Of a stretch of 56,964 nucleotides of DNA, positions 26,058-33,940 are shown piece after piece (the first letter of the stretch is position 1; each line of letters begins with the position of its first letter). Position numbers and translations under genes: made by a program. The DNA comes from Streptosporangium violaceochromogenes (lineage in GTDB: Bacteria > Actinomycetota > Actinomycetes > Streptosporangiales > Streptosporangiaceae), in NCBI RefSeq assembly GCF_014654615.1, contig NZ_BNBB01000035.1, positions 1 through 56,964 of the forward strand. The letters run 5' to 3'. The notes beneath the pieces were generated by a model, which saw only the letters and a program-made list of their open reading frames with translations, did no database searches and had not been told where the DNA came from.

Positions 26058-27086
26058 TTGGCCAGGCGCGCGCTGATCACCGGTATCACCGGGCAGGACG
26101 GTTCCTATCTGGCCGAGTGCCTGATCGAACAGGGTTACGAGGTCTGGGGGCTGATCCGGGGTCAGGCCAACCCGCGCGTCTCCCGGCTGCGCCGGCTGCT
26201 CCAGGAGGTCCGGCTGGTCCGGGGCGACCTCCTCGACCAGGGGTCGCTGATCTCCGCCGTGGAGAAGGTCCAGCCCGACGAGGTCTACAACCTGGGCGCC
26301 ATCTCCTTCGTGCCGATGTCCTGGGAGCAGGCCGAGCTGACCGGAGAGGTCACCGGCATGGGGGTGCTGCGCATGCTGGAGGCCATCCGCGTCTGCTCGG
26401 GGATCTCCGCCTCCCGGACGGTCGCGGGCTCAGGACAGATCCGCTTCTACCAGGCGTCGTCCTCGGAGATGTTCGGCCAGGTCCGCGAGACGCCCCAGAC
26501 CGAGGCCACCCCTTTCCACCCCCGCTCGCCGTACGGCGTGGCCAAGGCCTACGGCCACTTCCTCACCCAGAACTACCGCGAGTCCTACGGGATGTTCGCG
26601 GTGTCGGGCATCCTGTTCAACCACGAGTCCCCCCGCCGGGGGGCCGAGTTCGTGACCCGCAAGGTGTCCCTCGGCGCGGCCCGCGTCAAGCTCGGCCTGG
26701 CCGGCGAGCTGCGCCTGGGCAACCTGGAGGCCCGCCGTGACTGGGGCTACGCCGGCGACTACGTCCGCGCGATGCATCTGATGCTCCAGGCCGGGCGGCC
26801 CGAGGACTACGTGATCGGCACCGGCCGCACCCACACCGTCCGCGAGCTCGCGCGGGCCGCCTTCGCCGCCGCGGGCCTGGACTGGGAGCGCCACGTGGTC
26901 ACCGACGGCTCCCTGCACCGCCCCGCCGAGGTGGACCTGCTCTGCGCCGACCCCAAGAAGGCCCGCGCTCAGCTCGGCTGGGAGCCCTCGGTCTCCTTCG
27001 AGGAACTCGTCGCGGTGATGGTCGAGTCGGACATCAAGCTCCTGTCGGACGGCGGCGACCCCGGCCAGGACTCCTCCTGGCCCTGA
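26058..27086 (+). CDS. gmd: GDP-mannose 4,6-dehydratase
   Basis: 342 residues of the extended short-chain dehydrogenase family. The NADP motif GITGQDGSYLAE (residues 9-20), GLIRG, the active-site SSSEMFG (about 134-140) and Y159-x3-K163 in SPYGVAKAY are all present. FNHESPRRGAEFVTRKV and RDWGYAGDYVRAMHLMLQ are diagnostic of GDP-D-mannose 4,6-dehydratase, making GDP-4-keto-6-deoxymannose, the precursor of GDP-fucose, rhamnose or perosamine. The start is TTG 26058 with GAGGAGGA upstream. No reductase or epimerase to finish the sugar is adjacent. Divergent from the glycosyltransferase cluster. Confidence 0.93.
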   Translation: MARRALITGITGQDGSYLAECLIEQGYEVWGLIRGQANPRVSRLRRLLQEVRLVRGDLLDQGSLISAVEKVQPDEVYNLGAISFVPMSWEQAELTGEVTGMGVLRMLEAIRVCSGISASRTVAGSGQIRFYQASSSEMFGQVRETPQTEATPFHPRSPYGVAKAYGHFLTQNYRESYGMFAVSGILFNHESPRRGAEFVTRKVSLGAARVKLGLAGELRLGNLEARRDWGYAGDYVRAMHLMLQAGRPEDYVIGTGRTHTVRELARAAFAAAGLDWERHVVTDGSLHRPAEVDLLCADPKKARAQLGWEPSVSFEELVAVMVESDIKLLSDGGDPGQDSSWP

Positions 27087-27165
27087 AGACGGGCCTGGGA
27101 AAGCCGTCTGCGGAAGCCGGCCCCGGCGGTTTCCGCCCTTCGCCCGCCGATCCCCTTCCGTTCGC

Positions 27166-27212
27166 CCCTTCCGCCCGTGCCCGCCGGAGGAGGGCGGGCC
27201 CGGGCGGAAGGG
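27166..27212. terminator. Bidirectional terminator between gmd and a TraR/DksA gene
   Basis: Long stem: 12 perfect pairs CCCTTCCGCCCG/CGGGCGGAAGGG, one mismatch, then seven more pairs GCCCGCC/GGCGGGC. It lies between two convergent stop codons. Confidence 0.75.
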
Positions 27213-27215
27213 CGG

Positions 27216-27548
27216 TCAGCCGTTCTCGTGACGGCGCTGGCAGTCCATGCAGAAGCGAGCCAGAGGGCGGGCCTTCAGCCGCTCGAAGGGGATGCCCGAG
27301 CCGCAGCCCTCGCAGCGGCCGTAGCTCAGGTCGGCGATGTTCTTCAGGGCGGCGCGTACGACGGCGGTGTTCCGCTCGGCGGAGACGATGTCGGCGAGCA
27401 GGCCCGCCTTCTCCGAGACGTCCACGGCGTCGTCGCCCACCGCGGTCTCCAGCTCCGAAAGCTGCTTGGTCCACCGGAAGAGCTGCTCCTCCAGTTCCTC
27501 GCGAATGGTGTCGAGCTGGACGCTGCTGAGGTGAATACCGGAGATCAT
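27216..27548 (-). CDS. TraR/DksA-type zinc-finger protein
   Basis: 110 residues from ATG 27548, preceded by AAAGGA. A coiled-coil-like N-terminal half (SSVQLDTIREELEEQLFRWT, ELETAVGDDAVDVSEKAGLL) is followed by the C4 zinc finger CEGCGSGIPFERLKAR ... FCMDCQ. Such proteins bind the RNA polymerase secondary channel in DksA, but many small actinobacterial relatives are of unknown target. It lies 200 bp downstream of an MreB-like gene and another TraR/DksA gene, on the same strand, and may form part of that unit. Confidence 0.9.
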   Translation of the reverse strand: MISGIHLSSVQLDTIREELEEQLFRWTKQLSELETAVGDDAVDVSEKAGLLADIVSAERNTAVVRAALKNIADLSYGRCEGCGSGIPFERLKARPLARFCMDCQRRHENG

Positions 27549-27749
27549 GTTGTCGGGTCCTTTCAGAAGGGTCGGGAAAGACGTGTTGAGGGCCGTCACG
27601 GCCGGGCGGCCCGCCGGAGCTCACCCGGGGCGCTCCGGGACGTGTCAGGGCGCGCCGAGATCCCCGCTGAGCGGGGCCGCGTGGGGGCGGAAGCAGGCGA
27701 AAGCCGCTCATGTCCCCTCGGGGCCGCTCACGCGGCGGGCCGGAGTGGG

Positions 27750-28535
27750 TCAGGGGCGTTGGAGGGCCGTCAGGAGGGCCAGCCCGCGGACGGTGGCGCG
27801 GGCCGGATCGGGGGCCACGCTGACGCTGACGCGCAGTGCCGAGCACAGATGCCGGGCCAGGCCCGCCCGGGTGGCGCCGCCCCCGGTGATGAGCAGGCCT
27901 CCCTCGCGCGCTCCACGCCGGACGCGGGCGGGGACGCGGCCGACGAGATCGGCGACCGTCCCCGCGATGTGGATGAGCAGGTGGGCGGGCACACCGGAGC
28001 CCCTACCGGCGGGGAACTCCGTGATGATCTGCACCGACCCGGTGTCGACGACACGGCCCGCGCTGATCACGGCCGCCTCGATGATTCCGGCGCCCATGTC
28101 CAGCAGGAGCCGGGGGCGCGGGTCCGCCGGGCTCACCCCGCTGCCGACCGCGGCGGCCAGCGGCTCCTCCACCACCGTCACCGGGCAGTCCGCCGCGTCG
28201 CGCACCGCCGCGACGACGGCGTGCCGCTCCGGCCCGGTCGCGGCCACCGGGACGCCGACCAGGAGCCGCTTCAACGGGACGTCTCCGCCCGCGGTCGCGG
28301 TCCGCAGCACCCGGCCGGCCAGGCGGGCGCACGCGCTCGCGTCGGTGACCACGCCGTGCCGTACCGGCCAGCGCCACCGTCCGTCCGGTACGGCCCCGGC
28401 CGTGCCGGAGCCCGGTGCGGGCAGGTCGCCGGGAACGGCGGACGGCTCGTCGATCAGTGTTCCGCCACCGGACAGCAGCAGCCGGGTCCGCGCCGTCCCC
28501 AGGTCGAGGGCGGCGTATCCGCCGTGGTCGATCAT
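27750..28535 (-). CDS. Short MreB/actin-like ATPase homologue
   Basis: 261 residues. Actin-fold motifs are visible: phosphate-1 loop YAALDLGTARTRLLLSGGG, the interdomain region VTVVEEPLAAAVGSG, phosphate-2 LLLDMGAGIIEAAVISAG, and the adenosine motif GLLITGGGATRAGLARHL. It is about 80 residues shorter than MreB (around 340), so parts of the subdomains IB/IIB are missing or reduced, and polymerisation may be lost. The ATG overlaps the stop of the upstream TraR/DksA gene (ATGA). No MreC/MreD or other shape genes are nearby, so it is an orphan paralogue of unknown role. Confidence 0.8.
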   Translation of the reverse strand: MIDHGGYAALDLGTARTRLLLSGGGTLIDEPSAVPGDLPAPGSGTAGAVPDGRWRWPVRHGVVTDASACARLAGRVLRTATAGGDVPLKRLLVGVPVAATGPERHAVVAAVRDAADCPVTVVEEPLAAAVGSGVSPADPRPRLLLDMGAGIIEAAVISAGRVVDTGSVQIITEFPAGRGSGVPAHLLIHIAGTVADLVGRVPARVRRGAREGGLLITGGGATRAGLARHLCSALRVSVSVAPDPARATVRGLALLTALQRP

Positions 28536-28900
28536 GTCGTCGCCTCCCCGGCGTCGCCGCAGCCGACGCAGTACCGGGTGTGCGGGACGCGCCGCAGCCG
28601 GTGCAGGGGGATGAACGTCCCGCACCGGCGGCAGGTGCCGTAGACCCCGACGTCCAGCCGCTCGATCGCCGCCTCGATCTCGGCGACGGCCGTTCCGGCG
28701 CGCTCGGCGCCGTCCCGGGGCGGCGGGACCGGCCCGCCCGCGGACTGTGGCCGGAGGGGATGCCCGGTCACGGTGAGGGAGTCCAGCTCCGCCCGCGCGG
28801 CGGCCAGCCGCTCGTGCAGGAGCCCGCGGAGTTCTTCCAACCACGCGGTGTGGTGCTGGTATTCCCTCAGTAGCCTGCTTGTCGATCTGATGTCACCCAT
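28532..28900 (-). CDS. Second TraR/DksA-type zinc-finger protein
   Basis: 122 residues. N-terminal helices (RSTSRLLREYQHHTAWLEELRGLLHERLAAARAEL), a Pro-rich spacer, a short helix IEAAIERLDVGVYGTC, and the C4 zinc finger CRRCGTFIPLHRLRRV ... YCVGC. The sequence differs much from the 27216-27548 protein, so this is not a recent duplicate. ATG 28900 with AAGGAG about 11 nt upstream. It is first in an operon with the MreB-like gene (4-nt overlap). Confidence 0.88.
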   Translation of the reverse strand: MGDIRSTSRLLREYQHHTAWLEELRGLLHERLAAARAELDSLTVTGHPLRPQSAGGPVPPPRDGAERAGTAVAEIEAAIERLDVGVYGTCRRCGTFIPLHRLRRVPHTRYCVGCGDAGEATT

Positions 28901-29067
28901 GACGACATCGACTCCTTGAATGACTCGCCGACGGCTCGGCCCGATCGGGCCCGCCGTCCTGGAAGCCGGATCCCACGCGCATGCCGGTGTCCGTCACCGC
29001 ATGCCTGGAGGACCTCGGCCGGGCGTGCCGCCCGGCGGAGGCCGGAGAAAGGCGAGGAGGGGAACTT

Positions 29068-29448
29068 CTAGGGGAGCCGGGCGTCCGGGGGGCTGCGCGA
29101 GGTGACGATGTGCCCGACGTCACGCCGGGGAACGGCCGCCGGGCCCGTGGAGCGCCAGGCGGGCGACAGCGGGATGAGGGACGCCGCCACGGCGCCCGCG
29201 ACCGGAAGTGAGCGGAGCTGCCCCGGGGCCGGCAGGTGCTCGGCGCCGCCGGTCAGGAGCCGCGGCGCGGTCGAGTGGTGGGTGTCGACGGCCGGGGGAG
29301 CCCACAGGCCGGTGTTCGAGACCGAGGGGCCCCACCCGCCGGAGAGCCACGACGACGGGGTGACGGCCGCCATGACGACCACGAGAACGAGACCCACCAC
29401 GGTCGCTGCCGCGGCGGGCCTGCGTGTGCCCCACCGCGGTTCCCTCAT
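29068..29448 (-). CDS. Hypothetical single-pass membrane or secreted protein
   Basis: 126 residues from ATG 29448, with GAGGTG immediately upstream. Positive N-terminus (MREPRWGTRR) and one hydrophobic segment (AAAATVVGLVLVVVMAAV), followed by a Gly/Pro/Ser-rich outer part. No recognised domain. It might be an anchored envelope protein. Coding is supported by the signal-like N-terminus and the gap it fills, but the low-complexity tail makes it a moderate call. Confidence 0.45.
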   Translation of the reverse strand: MREPRWGTRRPAAAATVVGLVLVVVMAAVTPSSWLSGGWGPSVSNTGLWAPPAVDTHHSTAPRLLTGGAEHLPAPGQLRSLPVAGAVAASLIPLSPAWRSTGPAAVPRRDVGHIVTSRSPPDARLP

Positions 29449-29563
29449 CACCTCGACCATAGTCCACACTTCGGAGGAACGGGCACTTCAGGCGACGATT
29501 CGCCCGAAGGGAGGCGTCGCACGGCCCGTTTCCCGGACGGCGGGCCCCGGGCGCGGCGACCGG

Positions 29564-30769
29564 TCAGGTGAGGGCGACCGGCAGGCTCTTGATGCCGTTG
29601 ATGAAGTTGGAGCGCAGGCGCCGGGCCGGACCGGCCTGGGCCAGCTTCGGCAGCCGCTCGGCCAGAACCTCGAAGAGCACCCGGAGCTCCAGCTTGGCCA
29701 GGTGGTTGCCCAGGCAGAAGTGGGCTCCCCCTCCGCCGAAGCCGATGTGCGGGTTGGGGGTGCGGCCGATGTCGAAGGTGTCCGGGTCGGCGAACACGTC
29801 CTCGTCCCGGTTGGCCGAGCTGTAGAACACCACGACCTTGTCGTTCTCCCCGACCTTCTGGCCGCCGATCACGGTGTCGGCGGTGGCCGTACGGCGGAAG
29901 AGGTTGACGGGGGAGACCCAGCGGACGATCTCGTCGGCGGCCGTGCCGGCGAGCGCGGGTTCGCCCAGCAGGCGCCGCCACTGCGCGGGGTGGTCGAAGA
30001 AGGCGAGCATGCCTCCGGAGGCCGCGTTTCGGGTGGTCTCGTTGCCCGCGACGACCAGCAGCAGCACGAACAGGTCGAACTCGTGCTCGTCGAGGGTCTC
30101 GCCGGTGGCGTCGGGCATGAGCAGCTTGGTGGCGATGTCGTCGCGGGGCCGTTCGCGCCGCTCGGCCGCCAGCTCGTTGGCGTAGGCGTACACCTCCGCC
30201 GCCGCCCTCTGGCCCTCGGAGGGGTCGGCCGCGTAGTCCGGGTCCTCGGCGCCGATCATCTGGTTGGACCAGGTGAAGATCTTGTCGCGGTCCTCGACGG
30301 GCGCGCCGAGCAGCTCGCAGATCACGTACAGCGGCAGCGGGGCGGCGATGTCGCGGACGAAGTCCACCGAGGAGCGGCCCTTGGCCTCGTCCACCAGCTC
30401 GTGGCAGACCTCGCGGATGTGCTGTTCGAGGAGGCCGATCATGCGCGGGGTGAAGCCCCGGTTGACCAGGGAGCGCCGCCGGGTGTGCTCGGGCGGGTCC
30501 TGGTTGAGCATCATCATCCGCTGGATCTCACGCTGATCATTGGGCATCTCGTTGAAGAGCGCGAGCCGCCTGCTCGACGAGAAGAGGTCCGAGCGACGCG
30601 AGACGTGCACCACGTCGGCGTGTTTGGTGACCGCCCAGAAGGCGGGCCAGCCGCGTTCGGCGTCGCCCTCGTGCAGGTAGACCGGAGAGGTGGCCCGCAG
30701 GTGGCGGAACCGGTCGTGGGGGATGCCGTCGCGGGCGTAGACGTCCGGGTCTACGAGGTTGATGTCCAC
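29564..30769 (-). CDS. Cytochrome P450, CYP124/125/142-like
   Basis: 401 residues. I-helix AGNETTRN (241-248), ExxR E280-x-x-R283, heme loop FGGGGAHFCLGNHLA with the thiolate Cys352. The C-terminal NFINGIKSLPVALT and the VRWVSPVNLFRRT stretch closely resemble mycobacterial CYP124, CYP125 and CYP142, which hydroxylate the terminal methyl of cholesterol or methyl-branched lipids. A similar omega-hydroxylation is likely but not proven. Soluble (no anchor). A KstR-pattern operator lies 157 nt upstream; cyp125 and cyp142 are KstR targets in mycobacteria. Electron donor is probably the ferredoxin at 17173-17367. Confidence 0.92.
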   Translation of the reverse strand: MDINLVDPDVYARDGIPHDRFRHLRATSPVYLHEGDAERGWPAFWAVTKHADVVHVSRRSDLFSSSRRLALFNEMPNDQREIQRMMMLNQDPPEHTRRRSLVNRGFTPRMIGLLEQHIREVCHELVDEAKGRSSVDFVRDIAAPLPLYVICELLGAPVEDRDKIFTWSNQMIGAEDPDYAADPSEGQRAAAEVYAYANELAAERRERPRDDIATKLLMPDATGETLDEHEFDLFVLLLVVAGNETTRNAASGGMLAFFDHPAQWRRLLGEPALAGTAADEIVRWVSPVNLFRRTATADTVIGGQKVGENDKVVVFYSSANRDEDVFADPDTFDIGRTPNPHIGFGGGGAHFCLGNHLAKLELRVLFEVLAERLPKLAQAGPARRLRSNFINGIKSLPVALT

Positions 30770-30926
30770 TGAAAGTCCTCCTGGCGAACCGTACGCATGT
30801 CTTCGCGATGCCGCCGGGGAACCGGGGCACGATCCCCGGCGTCCTTGACGGTCGCGGAGGACGCCTGCCCCGCGTGAGCACGTCTCACCGCCGGATGCTC
30901 GGTCAAACGTCTGGCCGGAGGCTTTC

Positions 30927-30940
30927 TGAAACGTGTTCTA
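30927..30940. promoter_or_regulatory. KstR-like operator upstream of the P450
   Basis: TGAAACGTGTTCTA fits TnnAACnnGTTnnA. On the minus strand it is directly preceded by CATAAT (-10-like), with TTGACT further upstream. This arrangement suits repression of the P450 promoter. Confidence 0.7.
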
Positions 30941-31036
30941 TTATGTCTTGGTGCGAGAGTCAAGCCCGGGGGTGCCCCCCGGGCTCCGCCGTACGGGCCC
31001 GGTGAACGGCCGGGGCGCGGGGGAGGGGGCGTCGCG

Positions 31037-32026
31037 TCAGCCGGACGGGCCGGCCCAGCGATCCGCGCGGCCTTTCTTCTTGATCACGAAACCGCGTTTC
31101 AGCGGGAGGAGCACCACGGTCGTCTCGACGGCCCGGATGCCCGGAAGGCCGCCGATCTCGCGCAGGAACTCATACAGCTCGAACCGGCCGGGGACGGCCA
31201 CCTGCGCCACGATCTGATGGTCGCCGGCCACCGCGACGACGTGTCTGGCCTGTGCCAGGCCGGCCAGCGCGTTGCCCACCGTCTCCACCTCGCGTTCGGC
31301 CACCCTGAGCCAGAGGGCGGCCTCGACGGGCAGCCCGAGGTAGGCGGGCTCGATCTCGGCGCGGATGCGCAGGACGCCCTTGCGGAGGAGGGAGTCCAGG
31401 CGGCGGCGGGCGGTGGACTCGCTGCTGCCGGTGGCCGCCGCGATCTCGGCGTGGGTGGCGCGGCCGTCGGCGGCCACCGCCGCGACGATCCGTTCGTCCT
31501 CAGGCGAGGGGGAGTCGCCCGCGCGGAAACGCTCGGGCAGCGGGGCCCACTGCTCGCGCAGGCCGCTGATCTCCCTCGGCGTGAGTACGTCGAGATGCCA
31601 CTCCTGCGGGGTCTTGAAGTGGCGCAGCGCCGGGCAGGTGACGCTCTCCACCACCCCGTCGATCGTCGGGATGCCCCGGAACAGCAGTTCCACCAGGGCG
31701 TCCTCGGAGACCGACAGCTCCGCCACGCAGTCCGCCGAGCCCGAGACCAGCGAGACGAACCGGGTGTGGGGCAGCTCGGCGAGCGCCGTTCCCACGTCCA
31801 CCACCGATCCGGGACGGCAGCGCACCCGCAGCACCGCCGAGCTCGTCCGGCGGTCGTCGAGCAGGCCGATGATCGAAAGCACCCCCGCGTCCATCAGCCG
31901 GGTCGCGCGTCTGGCCACGTTACGGGTTGACTCGTCCAGTACCCTGCCGATCCGATCCCAGGTGGCTCGTCCGTTCACCTGGAGGGCGGCCACCACCCGT
32001 AGGTCGGCTCCGTCGAGCGGCTGCAT
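31037..32026 (-). CDS. Tandem-domain Lrp/AsnC family regulator
   Basis: 329 residues: two Lrp-like helix-turn-helix plus ligand-binding units fused in one chain. The first HTH is LDGADLRVVAALQVNGRATWDRI; the second is SPEDERIVAAVAADGRATHAEIAAATGSSESTARRRLDSLLRKGVL, each followed by an AsnC-type domain (GVVESVTCPALRHF and AQARHVVAVAGDHQIVAQV). Twice the length of ordinary Lrp (about 160), as in many actinobacterial members. ATG 32026 with GAGGATGA upstream. It lies between P450 and GntR-type regulator; ligand unknown, perhaps an amino acid. Confidence 0.9.
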   Translation of the reverse strand: MQPLDGADLRVVAALQVNGRATWDRIGRVLDESTRNVARRATRLMDAGVLSIIGLLDDRRTSSAVLRVRCRPGSVVDVGTALAELPHTRFVSLVSGSADCVAELSVSEDALVELLFRGIPTIDGVVESVTCPALRHFKTPQEWHLDVLTPREISGLREQWAPLPERFRAGDSPSPEDERIVAAVAADGRATHAEIAAATGSSESTARRRLDSLLRKGVLRIRAEIEPAYLGLPVEAALWLRVAEREVETVGNALAGLAQARHVVAVAGDHQIVAQVAVPGRFELYEFLREIGGLPGIRAVETTVVLLPLKRGFVIKKKGRADRWAGPSG

Positions 32027-32102
32027 GGGGGTCATCCTCGTCGTTGGGAATCTGTCCGTCCCAAGCGTACGACTTTGTGATCTTTTCTGATGTGTTATCC
32101 GT

Positions 32103-32777
32103 TCAGGCGAGGGTACTACGCAGCCACTCCTCGACCCCGGCGATGTGGATCGTCGCCCAGGAGCGGGCCACCTCCGGCTGCCGGGCGGCGATGGCGTCGC
32201 AGATCGCGGTGTGCTGCTCACGGGTCTTCTCCAGGGCGTTCTCCCGCGTGAGCCCCCGCCAGATCCGGGCCCTGGTGGTGGGGCCCGACAGGCTCTCGAT
32301 CAGCGCGCACAGCACCGCGTTGCCCGATCCGGCCGCGATGCGCCGGTGAAAGGCCAGGTCGCCGGCGACGAGCTGCCCGATCGTCGGGTTCTCCGGGAGA
32401 GAGCCGAGGATCCCGCGCAGCTCTGCGATCTCCGACTCGGTCATCCGCGTCGCGGCCATCGCCGTCGCCGCCGGCTCCAGGATCCGCCGGATCTGGAAGA
32501 ACTCCAGCACGGTGTCGTCCTGATGGAAGTCGACCACGAACGCCATCGCGTCCAGTAGCAACTGAGGCTCCAGGCTGGTCACGTACGTGCCGTCGCCCTG
32601 GCGGACGTCCAGCACCCTGATCAGCGCCAGGGCGCGGACGGCCTCGCGCAGGGAGTTACGTGACAGGCCGAGTCTTTCGGCCAGGTCCGCCTCCTTGGGC
32701 AGGCGGCTGCCCGGGGCGAGCTCGCCCGAGAAGATCATCTCTTTGATCTTGTCTATAGCGGCGTCGGTGACCGCCAC
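32103..32777 (-). CDS. FadR-subfamily GntR regulator
   Basis: 224 residues. N-terminal GntR winged helix: GELAPGSRLPKEADLAERLGLSRNSLREAVRAL, with QGDGTYV in the wing. The all-helical FCD effector domain has ILEPAATAMAA, DLAFHRRIAAGSGN and EQHTAICDAIAARQPEVA, containing Asp/His metal-site residues. Probably senses a carboxylate or acyl-CoA-like ligand. GTG 32777. Upstream of the Lrp-type gene on the same strand with a 76-bp gap, possibly co-transcribed. Confidence 0.92.
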   Translation of the reverse strand: MAVTDAAIDKIKEMIFSGELAPGSRLPKEADLAERLGLSRNSLREAVRALALIRVLDVRQGDGTYVTSLEPQLLLDAMAFVVDFHQDDTVLEFFQIRRILEPAATAMAATRMTESEIAELRGILGSLPENPTIGQLVAGDLAFHRRIAAGSGNAVLCALIESLSGPTTRARIWRGLTRENALEKTREQHTAICDAIAARQPEVARSWATIHIAGVEEWLRSTLA

Positions 32778-32936
32778 ACTTCACCGTCCCTCGGAGCCCT
32801 CAGGCATCGGATGTCTACGAGTGTACGGCGAAGCGGACCGGATCCACCTCCGTGGTGCGGTTGATCGCCCCCCGCATCTCCCGGTTTCCAGGGTACGCAG
32901 ACGGGACGCGGGCCCGTCCGGCGGCCCGGGGCTCCG

Positions 32937-32990
32937 CGCCGCTCTTGCGGGACCGCGCCCGGCCGCGGGCGTCGCCGCTCTTGCGGGACC
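32937..32990. repeat. 18-bp direct repeat downstream of the KstR-like gene
   Basis: CGCCGCTCTTGCGGGACC occurs at 32937-32954 and 32973-32990, in the 253-bp gap between the regulator genes. GC-rich; function not evident. Confidence 0.8.
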
Positions 32991-33030
32991 AGGCCTGGCC
33001 GCCTCCTCGGGGGCGGGAAGGTGGCGGGCG

Positions 33031-33645
33031 CTACCTTTCGGGGGAGGGCGGGGGGTGGAAGTCGGAGAGCAGCCGGGCGGCGGCGATTTCGATGCGCCGC
33101 TGGATCTGGTCGTAGGTGCGCCGGCCGCGGAGCATCTCCAGCAGTTCGTGCACCCAGACGCTCGCCAGGGAGCCGGCCAGGGCGTACTGCTCCTCGCCCG
33201 CGGCCCCGGCGCCCGGCCTCGCCCCGGCGACGCGCAGCAGCAGGCCCGTCATGCGGTCGCCGAGAGGTGTCTCGACCTCGGCCATGATCAGCGACCGGAT
33301 GAGCGCGTCGGCCAGCTCGGGCTCGCGCATCAGGCCGCGGGTGGCGCGCATCAGGACGTCGACGGCGCGGCCGGAGGCGGTCTCCGCGCTGGGCGGGCGG
33401 CGCTCGATGCTGCCCTCCAGCAGGTCGATCTCCTCGCCGACGACCGCCACGACCAGATCCATCTTGGAGGGGAAGTAGCGGTAGAGAGTGCCGAGGGCGA
33501 CCCCCGCGCGCTCGGCGACGGTGCGCATCTGCATGGCCTCGACGCCGCCCCGGGAGGCGAGCGCGGCGGCGGCCTGAACGATGCGCCTGCGCCGCTGGTG
33601 CTGGCTTCTGGTACGGACGCCGGTGGACGTCGGCTCGCTCTGCAT
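33031..33645 (-). CDS. TetR-family regulator resembling KstR
   Basis: 204 residues from ATG 33645. The DNA-binding domain RRIVQAAAALASRGGVEAMQ..MRTVAERAGVALGTLYRYFPSK is strikingly close to mycobacterial KstR (RRKRILDATMAIASKGGYEAVQMRAVADRADVAVGTLYRYFPSK from memory). The C-terminal part with EPELADALIRSLIMAEVE and WVHELLEMLRGRRTYDQIQRRIEIAAARLL also fits. KstR represses cholesterol/lipid catabolic genes and responds to sterol-CoA thioesters. The frame stays open to an ATG at 33792, but that extension is low-complexity and has no ribosome site; 33645 has GAGGGG and agrees with KstR length. A KstR-like site at 33793 suggests autoregulation. Confidence 0.85.
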   Translation of the reverse strand: MQSEPTSTGVRTRSQHQRRRRIVQAAAALASRGGVEAMQMRTVAERAGVALGTLYRYFPSKMDLVVAVVGEEIDLLEGSIERRPPSAETASGRAVDVLMRATRGLMREPELADALIRSLIMAEVETPLGDRMTGLLLRVAGARPGAGAAGEEQYALAGSLASVWVHELLEMLRGRRTYDQIQRRIEIAAARLLSDFHPPPSPER

Positions 33646-33792
33646 GCCGGGGGCCCCCTCGGTCGTGGCATGTCCGGTGCCGCCCGGGGCGGGGGTGGCG
33701 GCGGGGGTGGCGAGGGGGCCGGCCGGGGCCGCGCGGGTGCCGCGGAGGCGCGGGGCGGCCGGTGCCCCGGTGGCCGTATGCGGGATGCGCAT

Positions 33793-33806
33793 GAGAACAC
33801 GTTATC
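33793..33806. promoter_or_regulatory. KstR-like operator upstream of the kstR-like gene
   Basis: GAGAACACGTTATC holds the AACnnGTT core inside a palindrome GA.AAC..GTT.TC, but lacks the outer T/A. 147 nt from the preferred start of the TetR gene, matching the distance at the other targets; a likely autoregulatory site. Confidence 0.6.
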
Positions 33807-33926
33807 TGATTTTTGGACACCCCGGCGGGTTACCCGCCAGTTAAAAAAGCGCCCTGTCTTTACATGTCATATCTATTATGGCTCCATATTGGGACCCGTC
33901 ACGCAGGCCCGCCTTAGAGGAAAAGG

Positions 33927-33940
33927 TAGAATTTGTTCTA
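33927..33940. promoter_or_regulatory. Variant KstR-like palindrome
   Basis: TAGAATTTGTTCTA differs from TnnAACnnGTTnnA at one core base (AAT for AAC); arms GGTAGAA/TTCTACC are perfect over 7 bp (33925-33942). It is the only recognisable element in the roughly 440-bp gap 33793-34229 before the MaoC-like gene, besides the site at 33793. No gene was seen in the gap. Confidence 0.55.

Noticed and set aside
33646..33792. N-terminal extension of the KstR-like regulator from ATG 33792
   Set aside because: Low-complexity Ala/Pro/Gly sequence, no ribosome site; KstR-type proteins start near the HTH, which fits ATG 33645.
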